Assembly (NCBI RefSeq): GCF_014648815.1 | Contig: NZ_BMRV01000009.1 | Span: 265,739-329,738, forward strand | Direction: 5' to 3' | Origin: Streptomyces flaveolus | GTDB lineage: Bacteria > Actinomycetota > Actinomycetes > Streptomycetales > Streptomycetaceae | DNA: 64,000 nucleotides | Shown: piece after piece, positions 45,226-54,583 of the stretch | How the letters are laid out: each line of letters opens with the position of its first letter | Numbering within the stretch: position 1 is the stretch's first letter | Program-made: the position numbers and the translations under genes | Notes under the pieces: model-generated | Seen by the model: only the letters and a program-made list of their open reading frames with translations | What the model was told of the DNA's origin: nothing | The model's database searches: none

Positions 45226-47970
45226 ATGAATCCTTATGACGTCACGTTGGTCGTGCCGGTCTACAACGTGGAGCAGTACCTCCAGGAGTGTCTGGACTCC
45301 ATCGAGGCGCAGACGGTGTTCGAGCGCTGCGAGGTCCTGCTCGTCGACAACGGCAGTACGGACGGCTCCTACCGACTCTGTGCGGAGTTCGCCCGCCGGC
45401 ACGCCAACACCACGGTGCTGGTGCGCCGGGGCGGCGGCGCCGGAGCGGCCCGCAACCTCGGCATGGACCGGGCTACCAGCCCGCGTATCACGTTCTGCGA
45501 TTCCGACGACGTGCTCCCGCCCACCGCGCTCGAACGCATGCTGGACGCCTCCCTGGCGACCGGTGCACAGGTCGTGGTGGGCGCGATGGAGACATTCCCC
45601 AAGCCGACCAACTGGGCCTGGAAGGACCACTTCGGGAAGGGTGACCGGACGTTCGGCAGCCTTGCCGAGGCGCCCGAACTGGTGCACAGCGCAAGCGCCT
45701 GCAACAAACTCTTCGACCTCTCCTACCTGCGCTCTCACGGCATCCGTTTCGCGGAAGGCGTTCACTTCGAGGACGCCTACGTCGGCGTCTCCGCGCTCGT
45801 TCTCGCCACCCGGCTCGCCCTGGTCGACGCGTGTGTCTACCGGTACCGCAAGCGCGCCGCGGGGAACTCGACCATGGACGCGATCTGGACGCGGCGGCAG
45901 AACTACTGGGACCACCTCCTGCTCGTGGAGTACCTGCACCGATTGGGTGCGGGCCTCACGCAGTCGTCGAAAGCCGTGCTCGACCTCTTCCTGGTACGGA
46001 GCTACCAGGGATTCGCGCTCCGGGCACCCGACCTCTTCCAGGGCGTGGAGCTGGAGGACATCTACTCGCGGTGCCGCGCGGTCTACTGGGACGTCCCCCC
46101 CGACGTGATCCTCAGGGCCACCGCGGACGCGCGCCATCGCGTGGCATATCTCGCTTTCCTCACCGGGGACTTCGGCCTCTTCGCGGACCGGGCGGCCAGA
46201 CTGCACAAGCTCTCCGTCCGCGACGGCCGCCCGTACCTCATCGGCGGACTGCCGGACGAGCTTTCCCCGTTGGCGCAGGCCACGCCGTTCACCGCACACC
46301 TGGAGCACGTCCGCAGGGTGCCGGGTACCGGGACGCTGCGGCTCTCCGGACGGTTCGAGGCCAGCGGCATGCCCATGGTCGGGCCCCTGGCCGGGCACCT
46401 CGGCCTGCGTGTCAGGGGGAGCCGCCTCAGCGTCCCCGCCACGCAGGTCCGCAGGCGGGATCTGAAGAACACGAGGCCTGACACGGAGTGGGGCGGCTTC
46501 ACCGCGGACCTGCCCCTCGAGGCTCTGCGGCAGGGTGTCCACGACCTCGAATTCGTCCTTGACACCGAGGGCGGTCAGGCGGTGACCCCGTGCCTCGTCG
46601 CCGCCGGGTACCTGCGCGGGGCGCGCGTCGTCGAGCACGGCCGGACACGGGTGGTGCCGCACTGGAAGGGGAAGAACCGGGCCGTCCTGATGGTCTCCGG
46701 TCCGGCGCGACGGTTCACCAGGCGGGGCATCCTGGGAAGCCTCCTCGCCAAGGACGCCAAGCACGTGCTGCGCCGTCGGCCGTTCTGGAAGCAGCGTCTG
46801 ATACGGCTGCTCACCAAACCGCTGAAACCGCTGCTCCTCGGCCGGGACATCTGGCTGTTCGGTGAGCGGGGCGACACGGCGCAGGACAACAGCCGGCACC
46901 TGTTCCGGCATGTGCGCACCGCCGGGAAGCGGCGCGGGGCGTACTACGTCATCCGGGCCGGCAGCCCGGACCGAGCCCACCTGGCGGGCCTCGGGCACGT
47001 GGTCGCGCACAGCTCCTGGAAGCACAAGTTGCTGATGCTGCACGCGTCCGCGCTGGTCAATGCCTATGACATCGACACCTACATGCTGCCCGACGGCTGG
47101 GACCGGACCCGCTACCTCAAACACCTGAACTGGCGCGTGGGCGCCCGCCGGGTCTTCCTCCAGCACGGTGTGACGGACAAGGACGTCAGCAAGGGCCTGC
47201 ACCGCAACCGCACGGGCGTCGACCTCATCCTCGCGGTGAGCCGGCACGAGGGGCGTTTCCTGTCGGAGGAACTCGGCTACGAGGGACAGGTCGAGGTCAC
47301 CGGCTTCCCCCGTTTCGACGCGCTGGTCCCCGCTCGCGGCGGCCGCACCATCCTGTTCATGCCGACGTGGCGCGCCTATCTGACCGTCGCCTCGTACAGC
47401 CGTGACGGCGGAGGACGCGAGGCGCGACAGGCCATGCGCGACCGGTTCCTCGCCTCCGCCTACCGGGAGTTCATGGTCCGCTTCCTGAACGACCCGGATC
47501 TGCTGGCCGCCCTGAACCGGTACGACTACGCCCTGGACTTCCTGCCCCACTACGAAATGCGTGCGATGGTCGGGGAGATGGTGCCGGACCGGGACCGCGT
47601 CCGGATCGTCGACCAGAACGAAGTCAGCGTGCAGGACGCCATGCGGCACTGCGATCTCTTCGTGACGGACTGGTCGTCCACTGCCTTCGACGTCGCCTAC
47701 CTCGGAACCCCTCTGGTCTACGCGCAGTTCGATGCCGAGGAGTACTGGGACGGGCACTACCAGAAGGGCTATTTCGACGCCCGCCGGGACGGATTCGGGC
47801 CGGTCGGTGAAAGCGTCGAAGAGGTGGTGGGCGAAGTGATCCGCTACATGCGGGGAGGGTGTGTCAGGGAGCCTGAGTACCTGCGGCGGGTGGAGAAGTT
47901 CTTCGAGTACCGGGATCAAAAGAACAACATGAGGTCGTCGGAAGCGATCGATCGTCTCGTTCGGGGTTGA
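45226..47970 (+). CDS. Bifunctional GT2 glycosyltransferase / CDP-glycerol glycerophosphotransferase
   Basis: A 914-residue two-domain enzyme. Residues 1-about 230 are a GT-A family 2 transferase (VTLVVPVYNVEQYLQECLDS, LVDNGSTDGS, FCDSDDVLPP). A linker domain follows, then from about 530 a TagF-type glycerophosphotransferase: AHSSWKHKLLMLHA, VGARRVFLQHGVTD, ILFMPTWR, LDFLPHYEMR and DLFVTDWSSTAFDVAYLGTPLVY. It would use a nucleotide sugar and CDP-glycerol to elongate a wall teichoic-acid-like polymer at the cytoplasmic membrane face. It is a close paralogue of the product at 49526-52267. Confidence 0.92.
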   Translation: MNPYDVTLVVPVYNVEQYLQECLDSIEAQTVFERCEVLLVDNGSTDGSYRLCAEFARRHANTTVLVRRGGGAGAARNLGMDRATSPRITFCDSDDVLPPTALERMLDASLATGAQVVVGAMETFPKPTNWAWKDHFGKGDRTFGSLAEAPELVHSASACNKLFDLSYLRSHGIRFAEGVHFEDAYVGVSALVLATRLALVDACVYRYRKRAAGNSTMDAIWTRRQNYWDHLLLVEYLHRLGAGLTQSSKAVLDLFLVRSYQGFALRAPDLFQGVELEDIYSRCRAVYWDVPPDVILRATADARHRVAYLAFLTGDFGLFADRAARLHKLSVRDGRPYLIGGLPDELSPLAQATPFTAHLEHVRRVPGTGTLRLSGRFEASGMPMVGPLAGHLGLRVRGSRLSVPATQVRRRDLKNTRPDTEWGGFTADLPLEALRQGVHDLEFVLDTEGGQAVTPCLVAAGYLRGARVVEHGRTRVVPHWKGKNRAVLMVSGPARRFTRRGILGSLLAKDAKHVLRRRPFWKQRLIRLLTKPLKPLLLGRDIWLFGERGDTAQDNSRHLFRHVRTAGKRRGAYYVIRAGSPDRAHLAGLGHVVAHSSWKHKLLMLHASALVNAYDIDTYMLPDGWDRTRYLKHLNWRVGARRVFLQHGVTDKDVSKGLHRNRTGVDLILAVSRHEGRFLSEELGYEGQVEVTGFPRFDALVPARGGRTILFMPTWRAYLTVASYSRDGGGREARQAMRDRFLASAYREFMVRFLNDPDLLAALNRYDYALDFLPHYEMRAMVGEMVPDRDRVRIVDQNEVSVQDAMRHCDLFVTDWSSTAFDVAYLGTPLVYAQFDAEEYWDGHYQKGYFDARRDGFGPVGESVEEVVGEVIRYMRGGCVREPEYLRRVEKFFEYRDQKNNMRSSEAIDRLVRG

Positions 47971-47999
47971 AACAATGATGTGGTGTGCCAGGAGGAAGT

Positions 48000-49475
48000 A
48001 TGTCCCAAGCCAACCGTGACGTGACAGTCGTCGTTCCGTTCCGCGACGTCCAGAATTTCTTCGCCGAATTTCTGCAGTCGGTGGCCGCACAGACGGCTTT
48101 CGCGCGTGCCCACGTGATCCTCGTCGACAACGGCAGCTGCGACCAGTCGGTGGCGATCGCCGGCGAATTCGCCGGCCGGTACCCCAACGTCGACCTGGTC
48201 TCGCAACCTCTGGGCCGGGCCGGCGATGCCCGCAACATGGGCATGGACATGGCAGTAACGCCGTACATCGTCTTCTGGGACGCCGACGACATCGTGCCCG
48301 AGCGGTCCTTGGAAGTGCTGCGGAACACCATCGTCAAAACCAGGGCCACGGTCGTCGTGGGCCGCGAGAAGCACTTCCCCAAGCCGGTCAAGGCCCCGTG
48401 GCACAAGTACTTCGGCAAGAGCGTCAAGACGGTGGGCAGCGTCGTCGACATCCCTGACCTGATCCACTCCGCGTCCTGCTGGAACAAGATCTTCGATCTC
48501 GACCTGCTGCGCTCCCAGGGCATCCGGTTCGGGACCGGCACCGCCTTCGAGGACGCCTATGTCTCGCTGCCCGCGCTGCTGCTGTCGGAGCGCATCGCGC
48601 TGGTCGACGCTCCGGTCTACGAGTACCGCAGGCGCGGCGACGGCACCTCTGTCATGGACACCATCTGGGATCTGCCGCAGAACTATGCCGACCAGCTGGT
48701 GATGCTGGAGTACCTCGCGGGTATGCGCCAGGGGCTCACGCCGTACCAGCAGGAGACGCTGGAGCGGTTCCTCATCCGCAGCATGCAGGGTTTCCTGCTG
48801 CGAGCGCCTCAGGTCTTCGGGGAATCCGACTGCCGGCAGCTCTTCGAGCGCTGCCGCACGCTCTACTGGGGCATCACCTCGGAACAGTTCGCCCGCAGCA
48901 CGCACGACACCAGGCACCGGCTCCCGTATCTCGCGCTGAACTTCGGGGACTTCGACCTCTTCTACCGTCCGGCTTCCGTTCTCGGTTCCGTCTTCGGCCG
49001 TGAAGGGGACCTGTACGTCGACTACCCGGGGACGTCCTGGGGGCTGCCCCTCACCAAGGTCACATCCGTTCCGGCCCGGATCGAGGGAGTCTCCGCCGGG
49101 GAGGGCGGGACGGCGGTGATCCACGGCCGCTTCTCGGTCAACGGGCTCCCCGACGAAGTGCTGGCCAAGCTGGAACTGCAGGTCTGGTTCGAGCGGAGCG
49201 GTAAGACCCTTCCGGCGGTGAACCACGGGCAGGCACACGAGGGGCCGGGCCGGGCGGGAGCCGTCTTCAGCGTCGCCGTCGACCCCCGGGAGTTCCCGGC
49301 CGGCTCCTTCCCCGTACGTCTGGTGCTGTGCACCCGGGGCAGGGACGTCTCGCGCCCCTGCAGCGTCTCCCCGTCACTGGTCCAACAGCAGCCCGTCAAC
49401 GGGTTCCACGGCCTCGCGCGCATCACCGCCGAAGGCGGGAACGCCCAACTCGTCGTCGAGTCCGCCCAGCACTGA
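48000..49475 (+). CDS. GT2 glycosyltransferase, paralogue lacking the glycerophosphotransferase domain
   Basis: A 491-residue protein. The GT2 domain (VTVVVPFRDVQNFFAEFLQS, LVDNGSCDQS, FWDADDIVP) and the following linker (ending in VLCTRGRDVSRPC) align with the two neighbours, but it stops where they continue into the CDP-glycerol glycerophosphotransferase domain. The last 30 residues are unrelated to that domain. The nucleotide-binding DxD is present as DAD. The ATG at 48000 is well supported by GGAGG. It lies between the two bifunctional paralogues, so it probably came from tandem duplication followed by loss of the C-terminal half. Confidence 0.9.
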   Translation: MSQANRDVTVVVPFRDVQNFFAEFLQSVAAQTAFARAHVILVDNGSCDQSVAIAGEFAGRYPNVDLVSQPLGRAGDARNMGMDMAVTPYIVFWDADDIVPERSLEVLRNTIVKTRATVVVGREKHFPKPVKAPWHKYFGKSVKTVGSVVDIPDLIHSASCWNKIFDLDLLRSQGIRFGTGTAFEDAYVSLPALLLSERIALVDAPVYEYRRRGDGTSVMDTIWDLPQNYADQLVMLEYLAGMRQGLTPYQQETLERFLIRSMQGFLLRAPQVFGESDCRQLFERCRTLYWGITSEQFARSTHDTRHRLPYLALNFGDFDLFYRPASVLGSVFGREGDLYVDYPGTSWGLPLTKVTSVPARIEGVSAGEGGTAVIHGRFSVNGLPDEVLAKLELQVWFERSGKTLPAVNHGQAHEGPGRAGAVFSVAVDPREFPAGSFPVRLVLCTRGRDVSRPCSVSPSLVQQQPVNGFHGLARITAEGGNAQLVVESAQH

Positions 49476-49525
49476 TCAGGGGCCGCTCCAGAAATGGGGT
49501 ATTCGTCAGAAATCAGGAGTCAAAC

Positions 49526-52267
49526 GTGTTCGATCCCCTCTACGCCGTCGCCGTCGTCGTGCCCATCTTCAACGTGGAGAGATATCTCCAGGAGTGCCTG
49601 GACTCGCTGGCCGGCCAGACGATGTTCGACCGCTGTCAGGTGATCTTGGTCGACAACGGCAGCAGTGACAGCTCACCTGCCATTGCCGCGCAGTTCGCCG
49701 CACAGCATCAGAACGTGTGGGCGTTCGTGCACCCCGAGGGGAAGGCCGGTGGGGCCAGGAACGCGGGGATGGACATGGTCAGCGCCCGCTACATCACGTT
49801 CTGCGACTCCGACGACGTATTGCCCGAAGACGCCCTGGAAACCATGTGGCGAACTGCGGTGAAGGAGCGTGTTCCGCTCACCATCGGGCGGATGGAGACC
49901 TTCCCGGAGGAGACCAAATGGCCCTGGCTCCGTTACTTCGGGAAGAGTGTTCAGGTGCATCCCGGAATCGAGAACATCCCCGAGATGATTCACGGCGGAA
50001 GCGCCTGCCACAAGCTCTTCGACGTCGAGTTCATTCGCGCCAACAACATCCGGTTCCGCGAAGGGGTGCACTTCGAGGACGCGTTCTTCTCGGTTCCCGC
50101 CATGCTGCTCGCGGACCGCATCGCGATGGTGCCGAGCACGGTCTACAAGTACCGCAAGCGTGCCGCCGAGGACTCCACGATGGACAAGTTGTGGGAGCGC
50201 ACGGAGAACTACTGGGACCACCTCCTTCTGGAGGAGTACCTGATGGCGCTCCGTTCCCGCCTCTCGGGTCACCGGCAGGAGGTCCTCAACCGGTTCCTGG
50301 TCCGCAGCTACCAGGGGTTCGCCCTGCGCGCGCCGCAGGCGCTGCCCGAGGACGAACTGTTCCGGCTCTTCCAGCGGGCCCGCGCCGTCTACACGCTGGT
50401 GACGCCCGACGCGGTGCTGGCCTCCACCCACGACACCCGTCATCGGGTGCCGTTCCTGGCGATGTACATGAACTGGTACGAGCTCTTCGCGCGCCCGGAG
50501 CAGGCGATCAGTGGTGTGTACGGACGCGGGGGAGACCTCTACCTCGATGTCGCGGTGCCGAGCGCGCTGCTCCCGCTGACGAAGGTTTCCGCCACCAGCG
50601 TGCACGTGGAGCGGATCCAGGCGGACCCCGACTCCGGCGGCATCGTGGTGGCCGGCCGGTTCGTGCTCAACGGACTCCCGATGAGCCACCCCATGCGCAA
50701 TCCCCTGCAGTTGTGGGTGGAGAAGAGCGGTCAGATGGTGACCGCGCGGCAGGTGTGGCGCAGTGATCTGCTGGCAACGCGTGACGACCTCGCCTGGGGC
50801 GGCTTCGAGGCGGTCGTCCCGGCAAGCGCCCTCAAGGACGGTGAGTTCCCGCTGAAGCTGGTGTTCTGCACCTCGGGCCGCGATGTCTCGCGTCCGTGCA
50901 TGACCACCACCGCGATGCTGCGCAGCGCCCGGCCCATGAAGATCGCGGACCGCTGGGTCCTTCCGCTGTCGAAGGGCAAGGACAACTCCGTCCTGGTCGT
51001 CCGGGAGGCGCAGGGCCGGGACGGCGACAAAGCCTGGGAGGAGTTCCTCGAGGGTCTGGACGAGGAGCAGAAGAAGCGCAAGGCGCCCTTCTGGCGGGCC
51101 CGCTCCATCCGGCGGGCCACGCTCGCGTTCTTCCGGCGCAAGGAGATATGGCTGATCGGCGAGCGCAAGGACACCGCACAGGACAACAGCCTGCACCTGT
51201 TCACGTATCTGCGCACGCACGAGCGCCGCCGGAAGGCCTACTACATCATCGAGAAGGACAGCGCCGACCGGGCCAAGCTGAAGCGTCTGGGGAACGTGGT
51301 GGCGCACAGTTCCTGGAAGCACAAGCTGCTCATGCTGCACGCGTCGCTGCTCATCAACGCCTACGACATCGACTCGTACATGCTGCCCGACGGCTGGGAC
51401 CGCACGAAGTACCTCAAGCACCTCAACTGGCGCGTCGGGGCCCGGAGGGTCTTCCTCCAGCACGGTGTCACCGACGAGGACGGCAGCAAGGCCCTGCACC
51501 GCAACCGGACCGGCGTGGACCTCGTGTTCGCGACCAGCGACCGGGAGGCCCAGTACTTCTCCGAGCACATGCACTACGGGGAGCAGGCGAAGGCGCTGGG
51601 CTTTCCGCGCTTCGACGCGCTGCAGCCGGACCGAGGCCGACGGCGTGTCCTGCTGATGCCCACCTGGCGCAAGTACCTGACGATCCCCTCCTACCTCCAG
51701 CAGGACGGTGCCGACAAGGACGCGGTCGACGAGATCTTCCGGGAGTCGACCTACCGGGAGTTCATGGTGCAGCTGCTGCGCCACCCGAAGCTGATGGAGG
51801 CGCTGGAGTACTACGACTACGTGCTCGATTTCCTTCCGCACTACGAGATGCGGAACATGATCGACGGTGTCGTACCGGACCACCCCCGGGTGCAGCGTCT
51901 GGACCAGACGAAGGTCAGTGTGCAGACGGCCCTACGCCAGTGCGACCTGTTCATCACCGACTGGTCCTCGGTCCACTTCGACATGGCCTATCTCGGCACG
52001 CCACTCGTCTACGCCCGGTTCGATCCGGACGAGTACTGGGCCAAGCACGCCAGAAAGGGGTACTTCGAGGCGGAGTACGACGGGTTCGGACCGGTGTGCG
52101 GCAACGTCGAGGAGGTGGTGACCGAAGTGATTCGCTACCTCAGCAACGGATGTGTGCGCGAGCCGGAGTACGACTACCGGGCGCGCGCGTTCTTCGCCTA
52201 CGAGGACCGCAACAACTGCGCCCGGGCAACAGCCGCTATCGCGGAGCTGGCGGCATCGGAGGTGTAG
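49526..52267 (+). CDS. Bifunctional GT2 glycosyltransferase / CDP-glycerol glycerophosphotransferase
   Basis: A 913-residue protein with the same layout as the product at 45226-47970. The N-terminal GT2 domain shows VAVVVPIFNVERYLQECLDS and FCDSDDVLPED; the C-terminal TagF-like domain shows AHSSWKHKLLMLHA, VGARRVFLQHGVTDED, VLLMPTWRKY, LDFLPHYEMR and DLFITDWSSVHFDMAYLGTPLVY. GTG at 49526 has AGGAG seven bases upstream. The C-terminal halves of the two paralogues are much more alike than the linkers, which suggests the same donor but possibly different acceptors. A very long hairpin closes the operon. Confidence 0.92.
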   Translation: MFDPLYAVAVVVPIFNVERYLQECLDSLAGQTMFDRCQVILVDNGSSDSSPAIAAQFAAQHQNVWAFVHPEGKAGGARNAGMDMVSARYITFCDSDDVLPEDALETMWRTAVKERVPLTIGRMETFPEETKWPWLRYFGKSVQVHPGIENIPEMIHGGSACHKLFDVEFIRANNIRFREGVHFEDAFFSVPAMLLADRIAMVPSTVYKYRKRAAEDSTMDKLWERTENYWDHLLLEEYLMALRSRLSGHRQEVLNRFLVRSYQGFALRAPQALPEDELFRLFQRARAVYTLVTPDAVLASTHDTRHRVPFLAMYMNWYELFARPEQAISGVYGRGGDLYLDVAVPSALLPLTKVSATSVHVERIQADPDSGGIVVAGRFVLNGLPMSHPMRNPLQLWVEKSGQMVTARQVWRSDLLATRDDLAWGGFEAVVPASALKDGEFPLKLVFCTSGRDVSRPCMTTTAMLRSARPMKIADRWVLPLSKGKDNSVLVVREAQGRDGDKAWEEFLEGLDEEQKKRKAPFWRARSIRRATLAFFRRKEIWLIGERKDTAQDNSLHLFTYLRTHERRRKAYYIIEKDSADRAKLKRLGNVVAHSSWKHKLLMLHASLLINAYDIDSYMLPDGWDRTKYLKHLNWRVGARRVFLQHGVTDEDGSKALHRNRTGVDLVFATSDREAQYFSEHMHYGEQAKALGFPRFDALQPDRGRRRVLLMPTWRKYLTIPSYLQQDGADKDAVDEIFRESTYREFMVQLLRHPKLMEALEYYDYVLDFLPHYEMRNMIDGVVPDHPRVQRLDQTKVSVQTALRQCDLFITDWSSVHFDMAYLGTPLVYARFDPDEYWAKHARKGYFEAEYDGFGPVCGNVEEVVTEVIRYLSNGCVREPEYDYRARAFFAYEDRNNCARATAAIAELAASEV

Positions 52268-52374
52268 GGCCCCGACTCACCGGCTGCGGCAAGGCGTCAC
52301 CGTACCGATCAGGACTTGATGGTCGGAGCGGAGACGCATGCCGCGGCGGCACGAGGTCGGTGACCGCAGCCAAA

Positions 52375-52432
52375 AGGGGCGTGGGGCACTGCGCGACCGG
52401 CCGCAGCCGGTCCGCAGTCGCCCCACGCCCCT
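52375..52432. terminator. Very strong bidirectional hairpin
   Basis: A nearly perfect 58-base inverted repeat: outer 13-bp arms, then further paired blocks ACTGCG/CGCAGT and GACCGGC/GCCGGTC down to a 4-base loop. It separates the convergent glycopolymer and fad genes. Confidence 0.85.
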
Positions 52433-52453
52433 CAGGCGCACGGGACAGAGCGC

Positions 52454-54583
52454 CTACGCCGGAACGCTCGCCACGCCCGCCTCCAGGAACCGCTTCCCGT
52501 TCACCCGCTCGGACACGCCCTCGCGGTCCAGGTACGGCGTGATGCCGCCCAGGTGGAAGGGCCAGCCGGCGCCGGTGATGAGGCAGAGGTCGATGTCCTG
52601 GGCCTCGGCGACGACGCCCTCGTCGAGCATCAGACCGATCTCCTGCGCCACCGCGTCCAGGACGCGGGCGCGGACCTGCTCCTCCGTCAGGACCGTGTCG
52701 CCCTGCTTCAGCAGCGCGGCGACCTCCGGGTCCAGCTCCGGCTTGCCGCTGTCGTAGACGTAGAAGCCGCGCTTGCCCGCCTCGACGACCGCCTTCAGGT
52801 TCGGGGAGACCGTGAAGCGCTCCGGGAAGGCCCGGTTGAGGGTCTCCGAGACGTGCAGGCCGATGGCCGGGCCGACCAGCTCCAGGAGGACGAGGGGAGA
52901 CATCGGCAGACCGAGCGGCTCCACCGCCTTCTCCGCCACCTCGACGGGCGTGCCCTCGTCGATGACGTTCTGGATCTCGCCCATGAAGCGGGTCAGGATG
53001 CGGTTCACGACGAACGCCGGGGCGTCCTTCACGAGGACCGCGGTCTTCTTCAGCTTCTTGGCGACGCCGAACGCCGTGGCCAGCGCCGCGTCGTCGGTCT
53101 GCTCGCCACGGACGATCTCCAGCAGCGGGAGGATCGCGACCGGGTTGAAGAAGTGGAAGCCGACGACCCGCTCGGGGTGCTTCAGCTTCGACGCCATCTC
53201 CGACACGGAGAGGGACGAGGTGTTGGTGGCCAGGACGGCGTGCGCCGGCGCCACCGCCTCGACCTCAGCGAACACCTTCTGCTTGACGCCCATCTCCTCG
53301 AAGACCGCTTCGATGATGAAGTCGGCGTCCGCGAAGCCCTCGGCCTTGTCCAGGACACCCGTCACCAGGGCCTTGAGACGGTTGGCCTTGTCCTGGTTGA
53401 CACGGCCCTTGCCGAGCAGCTTGTCGATCTCGGCGTGGACGTAGCCCACACCCTTGTCGACGCGCTCCTGGTCGATGTCCGTCAGGACGACCGGGACCTC
53501 CAGGCGGCGCAGGAAGAGCAGCGCCAGCTGCGAGGCCATCAGGCCGGCGCCGACGACGCCCACCTTGGTGACCGGGCGGGCCAGCGACTTGTCCGGGGCA
53601 CCGGCGGGGCGCTTGCCGCGCTTCTGCACCAGGTTGAAGGCGTAGATGCCGGAGCGCAGTTCGCCGCCCATGATGAGGTCGGCGAGCGCCTGGTCCTCGG
53701 CGTCGTAGCCCTGCTGGAGGTCGCCGTTCTTGGCGGCGGCGATGATGTCCAGCGCGCGGTAGGCCGCCGGGGCGGCGCCGTGCACCTTGCCGTCGGCGAT
53801 GAACCGGCCGCGGGCGACGGCCTGGTCCCAGGCCTCACCGCGGTCGATCGCCGGACGCTCGACGGCGATCTCGCCCTTGAGGACGGACGCCGTCCAGATC
53901 AGCGACTGCTCCAGGAAGTCAGCGCCCTCGAAGATCGCGTCCGCGATCCCGAGCTCGTAGACCTGCTTGCCCTTGAGCTGCTTGTTCTGGTTCAGGCTGT
54001 TCTCGATGATCACCGAGACGGCCTTGTCGGCGCCGATCAGGTTCGGCAGCAGCGTGCAGCCGCCCCAGCCGGGGACCAGACCGAGGAAGACCTCGGGGAG
54101 CGAGAACGCCGGGAGGGCCGCCGACACCGTGCGGTACGCGCAGTGCAGGCCGATCTCGACGCCGCCGCCCATGGCCGCGCCGTTGTAGTACGCGAAGGTC
54201 GGCACGGCCAGCTTCGACAGCCGCTTGAAGACGTCGTGGCCGCCCTTGCCGATGGCCAGCGCGTCCTCGTGCCGCTTCAGCAGCTCGACGCCCTTGAGGT
54301 CGGCGCCGACCGCGAAGATGAACGGCTTGCCGGTGACGCCGACGCCGACGATGTCGCCGTCCGCGGCCTCCTTCTCGACCTGGTCGATCGCGGCGTCGAT
54401 GTTCGCCAGCGACTGCGGGCCGAGGGTGGTCGGCTTGGTGTGGTCGTGACCGTTGTCCAGGGTGATCAGGGCGAAGCGCCCGGCGCCCAGGGGCAGGTCG
54501 AAGTGGCGTACGTGCGCCTGGGTGACGACCTCGCCGGGGAACAGCTCGGCCGCACCCTTCAGCAGCTCTGCGGTGGTGCTCAC
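52454..54583 (-). CDS. fadB: Fatty-acid oxidation multifunctional protein (enoyl-CoA hydratase / 3-hydroxyacyl-CoA dehydrogenase)
   Basis: A 709-residue FadB-like enzyme for two beta-oxidation steps. The N-terminal crotonase domain (about 20-300) shows VGADLKGVE and YYNGAAMGGGVEIGLHC, which form the oxyanion hole, and PEVFLGLVPGWGGC. The NAD-binding domain starts near 325 with VGVVGAGLMASQLA, followed by FIIEAVFEEMGVKQKVF, TNTSSLSVSEMA and HFFNPVAILPLLEIV with the catalytic His. The C-terminal helical domain completes it. GTG at 54581-54583 overlaps the fadA stop by four bases (GTGA), so the two are translationally coupled. The orthologue is SCO6026 by synteny. Confidence 0.96.
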   Translation of the reverse strand: MSTTAELLKGAAELFPGEVVTQAHVRHFDLPLGAGRFALITLDNGHDHTKPTTLGPQSLANIDAAIDQVEKEAADGDIVGVGVTGKPFIFAVGADLKGVELLKRHEDALAIGKGGHDVFKRLSKLAVPTFAYYNGAAMGGGVEIGLHCAYRTVSAALPAFSLPEVFLGLVPGWGGCTLLPNLIGADKAVSVIIENSLNQNKQLKGKQVYELGIADAIFEGADFLEQSLIWTASVLKGEIAVERPAIDRGEAWDQAVARGRFIADGKVHGAAPAAYRALDIIAAAKNGDLQQGYDAEDQALADLIMGGELRSGIYAFNLVQKRGKRPAGAPDKSLARPVTKVGVVGAGLMASQLALLFLRRLEVPVVLTDIDQERVDKGVGYVHAEIDKLLGKGRVNQDKANRLKALVTGVLDKAEGFADADFIIEAVFEEMGVKQKVFAEVEAVAPAHAVLATNTSSLSVSEMASKLKHPERVVGFHFFNPVAILPLLEIVRGEQTDDAALATAFGVAKKLKKTAVLVKDAPAFVVNRILTRFMGEIQNVIDEGTPVEVAEKAVEPLGLPMSPLVLLELVGPAIGLHVSETLNRAFPERFTVSPNLKAVVEAGKRGFYVYDSGKPELDPEVAALLKQGDTVLTEEQVRARVLDAVAQEIGLMLDEGVVAEAQDIDLCLITGAGWPFHLGGITPYLDREGVSERVNGKRFLEAGVASVPA

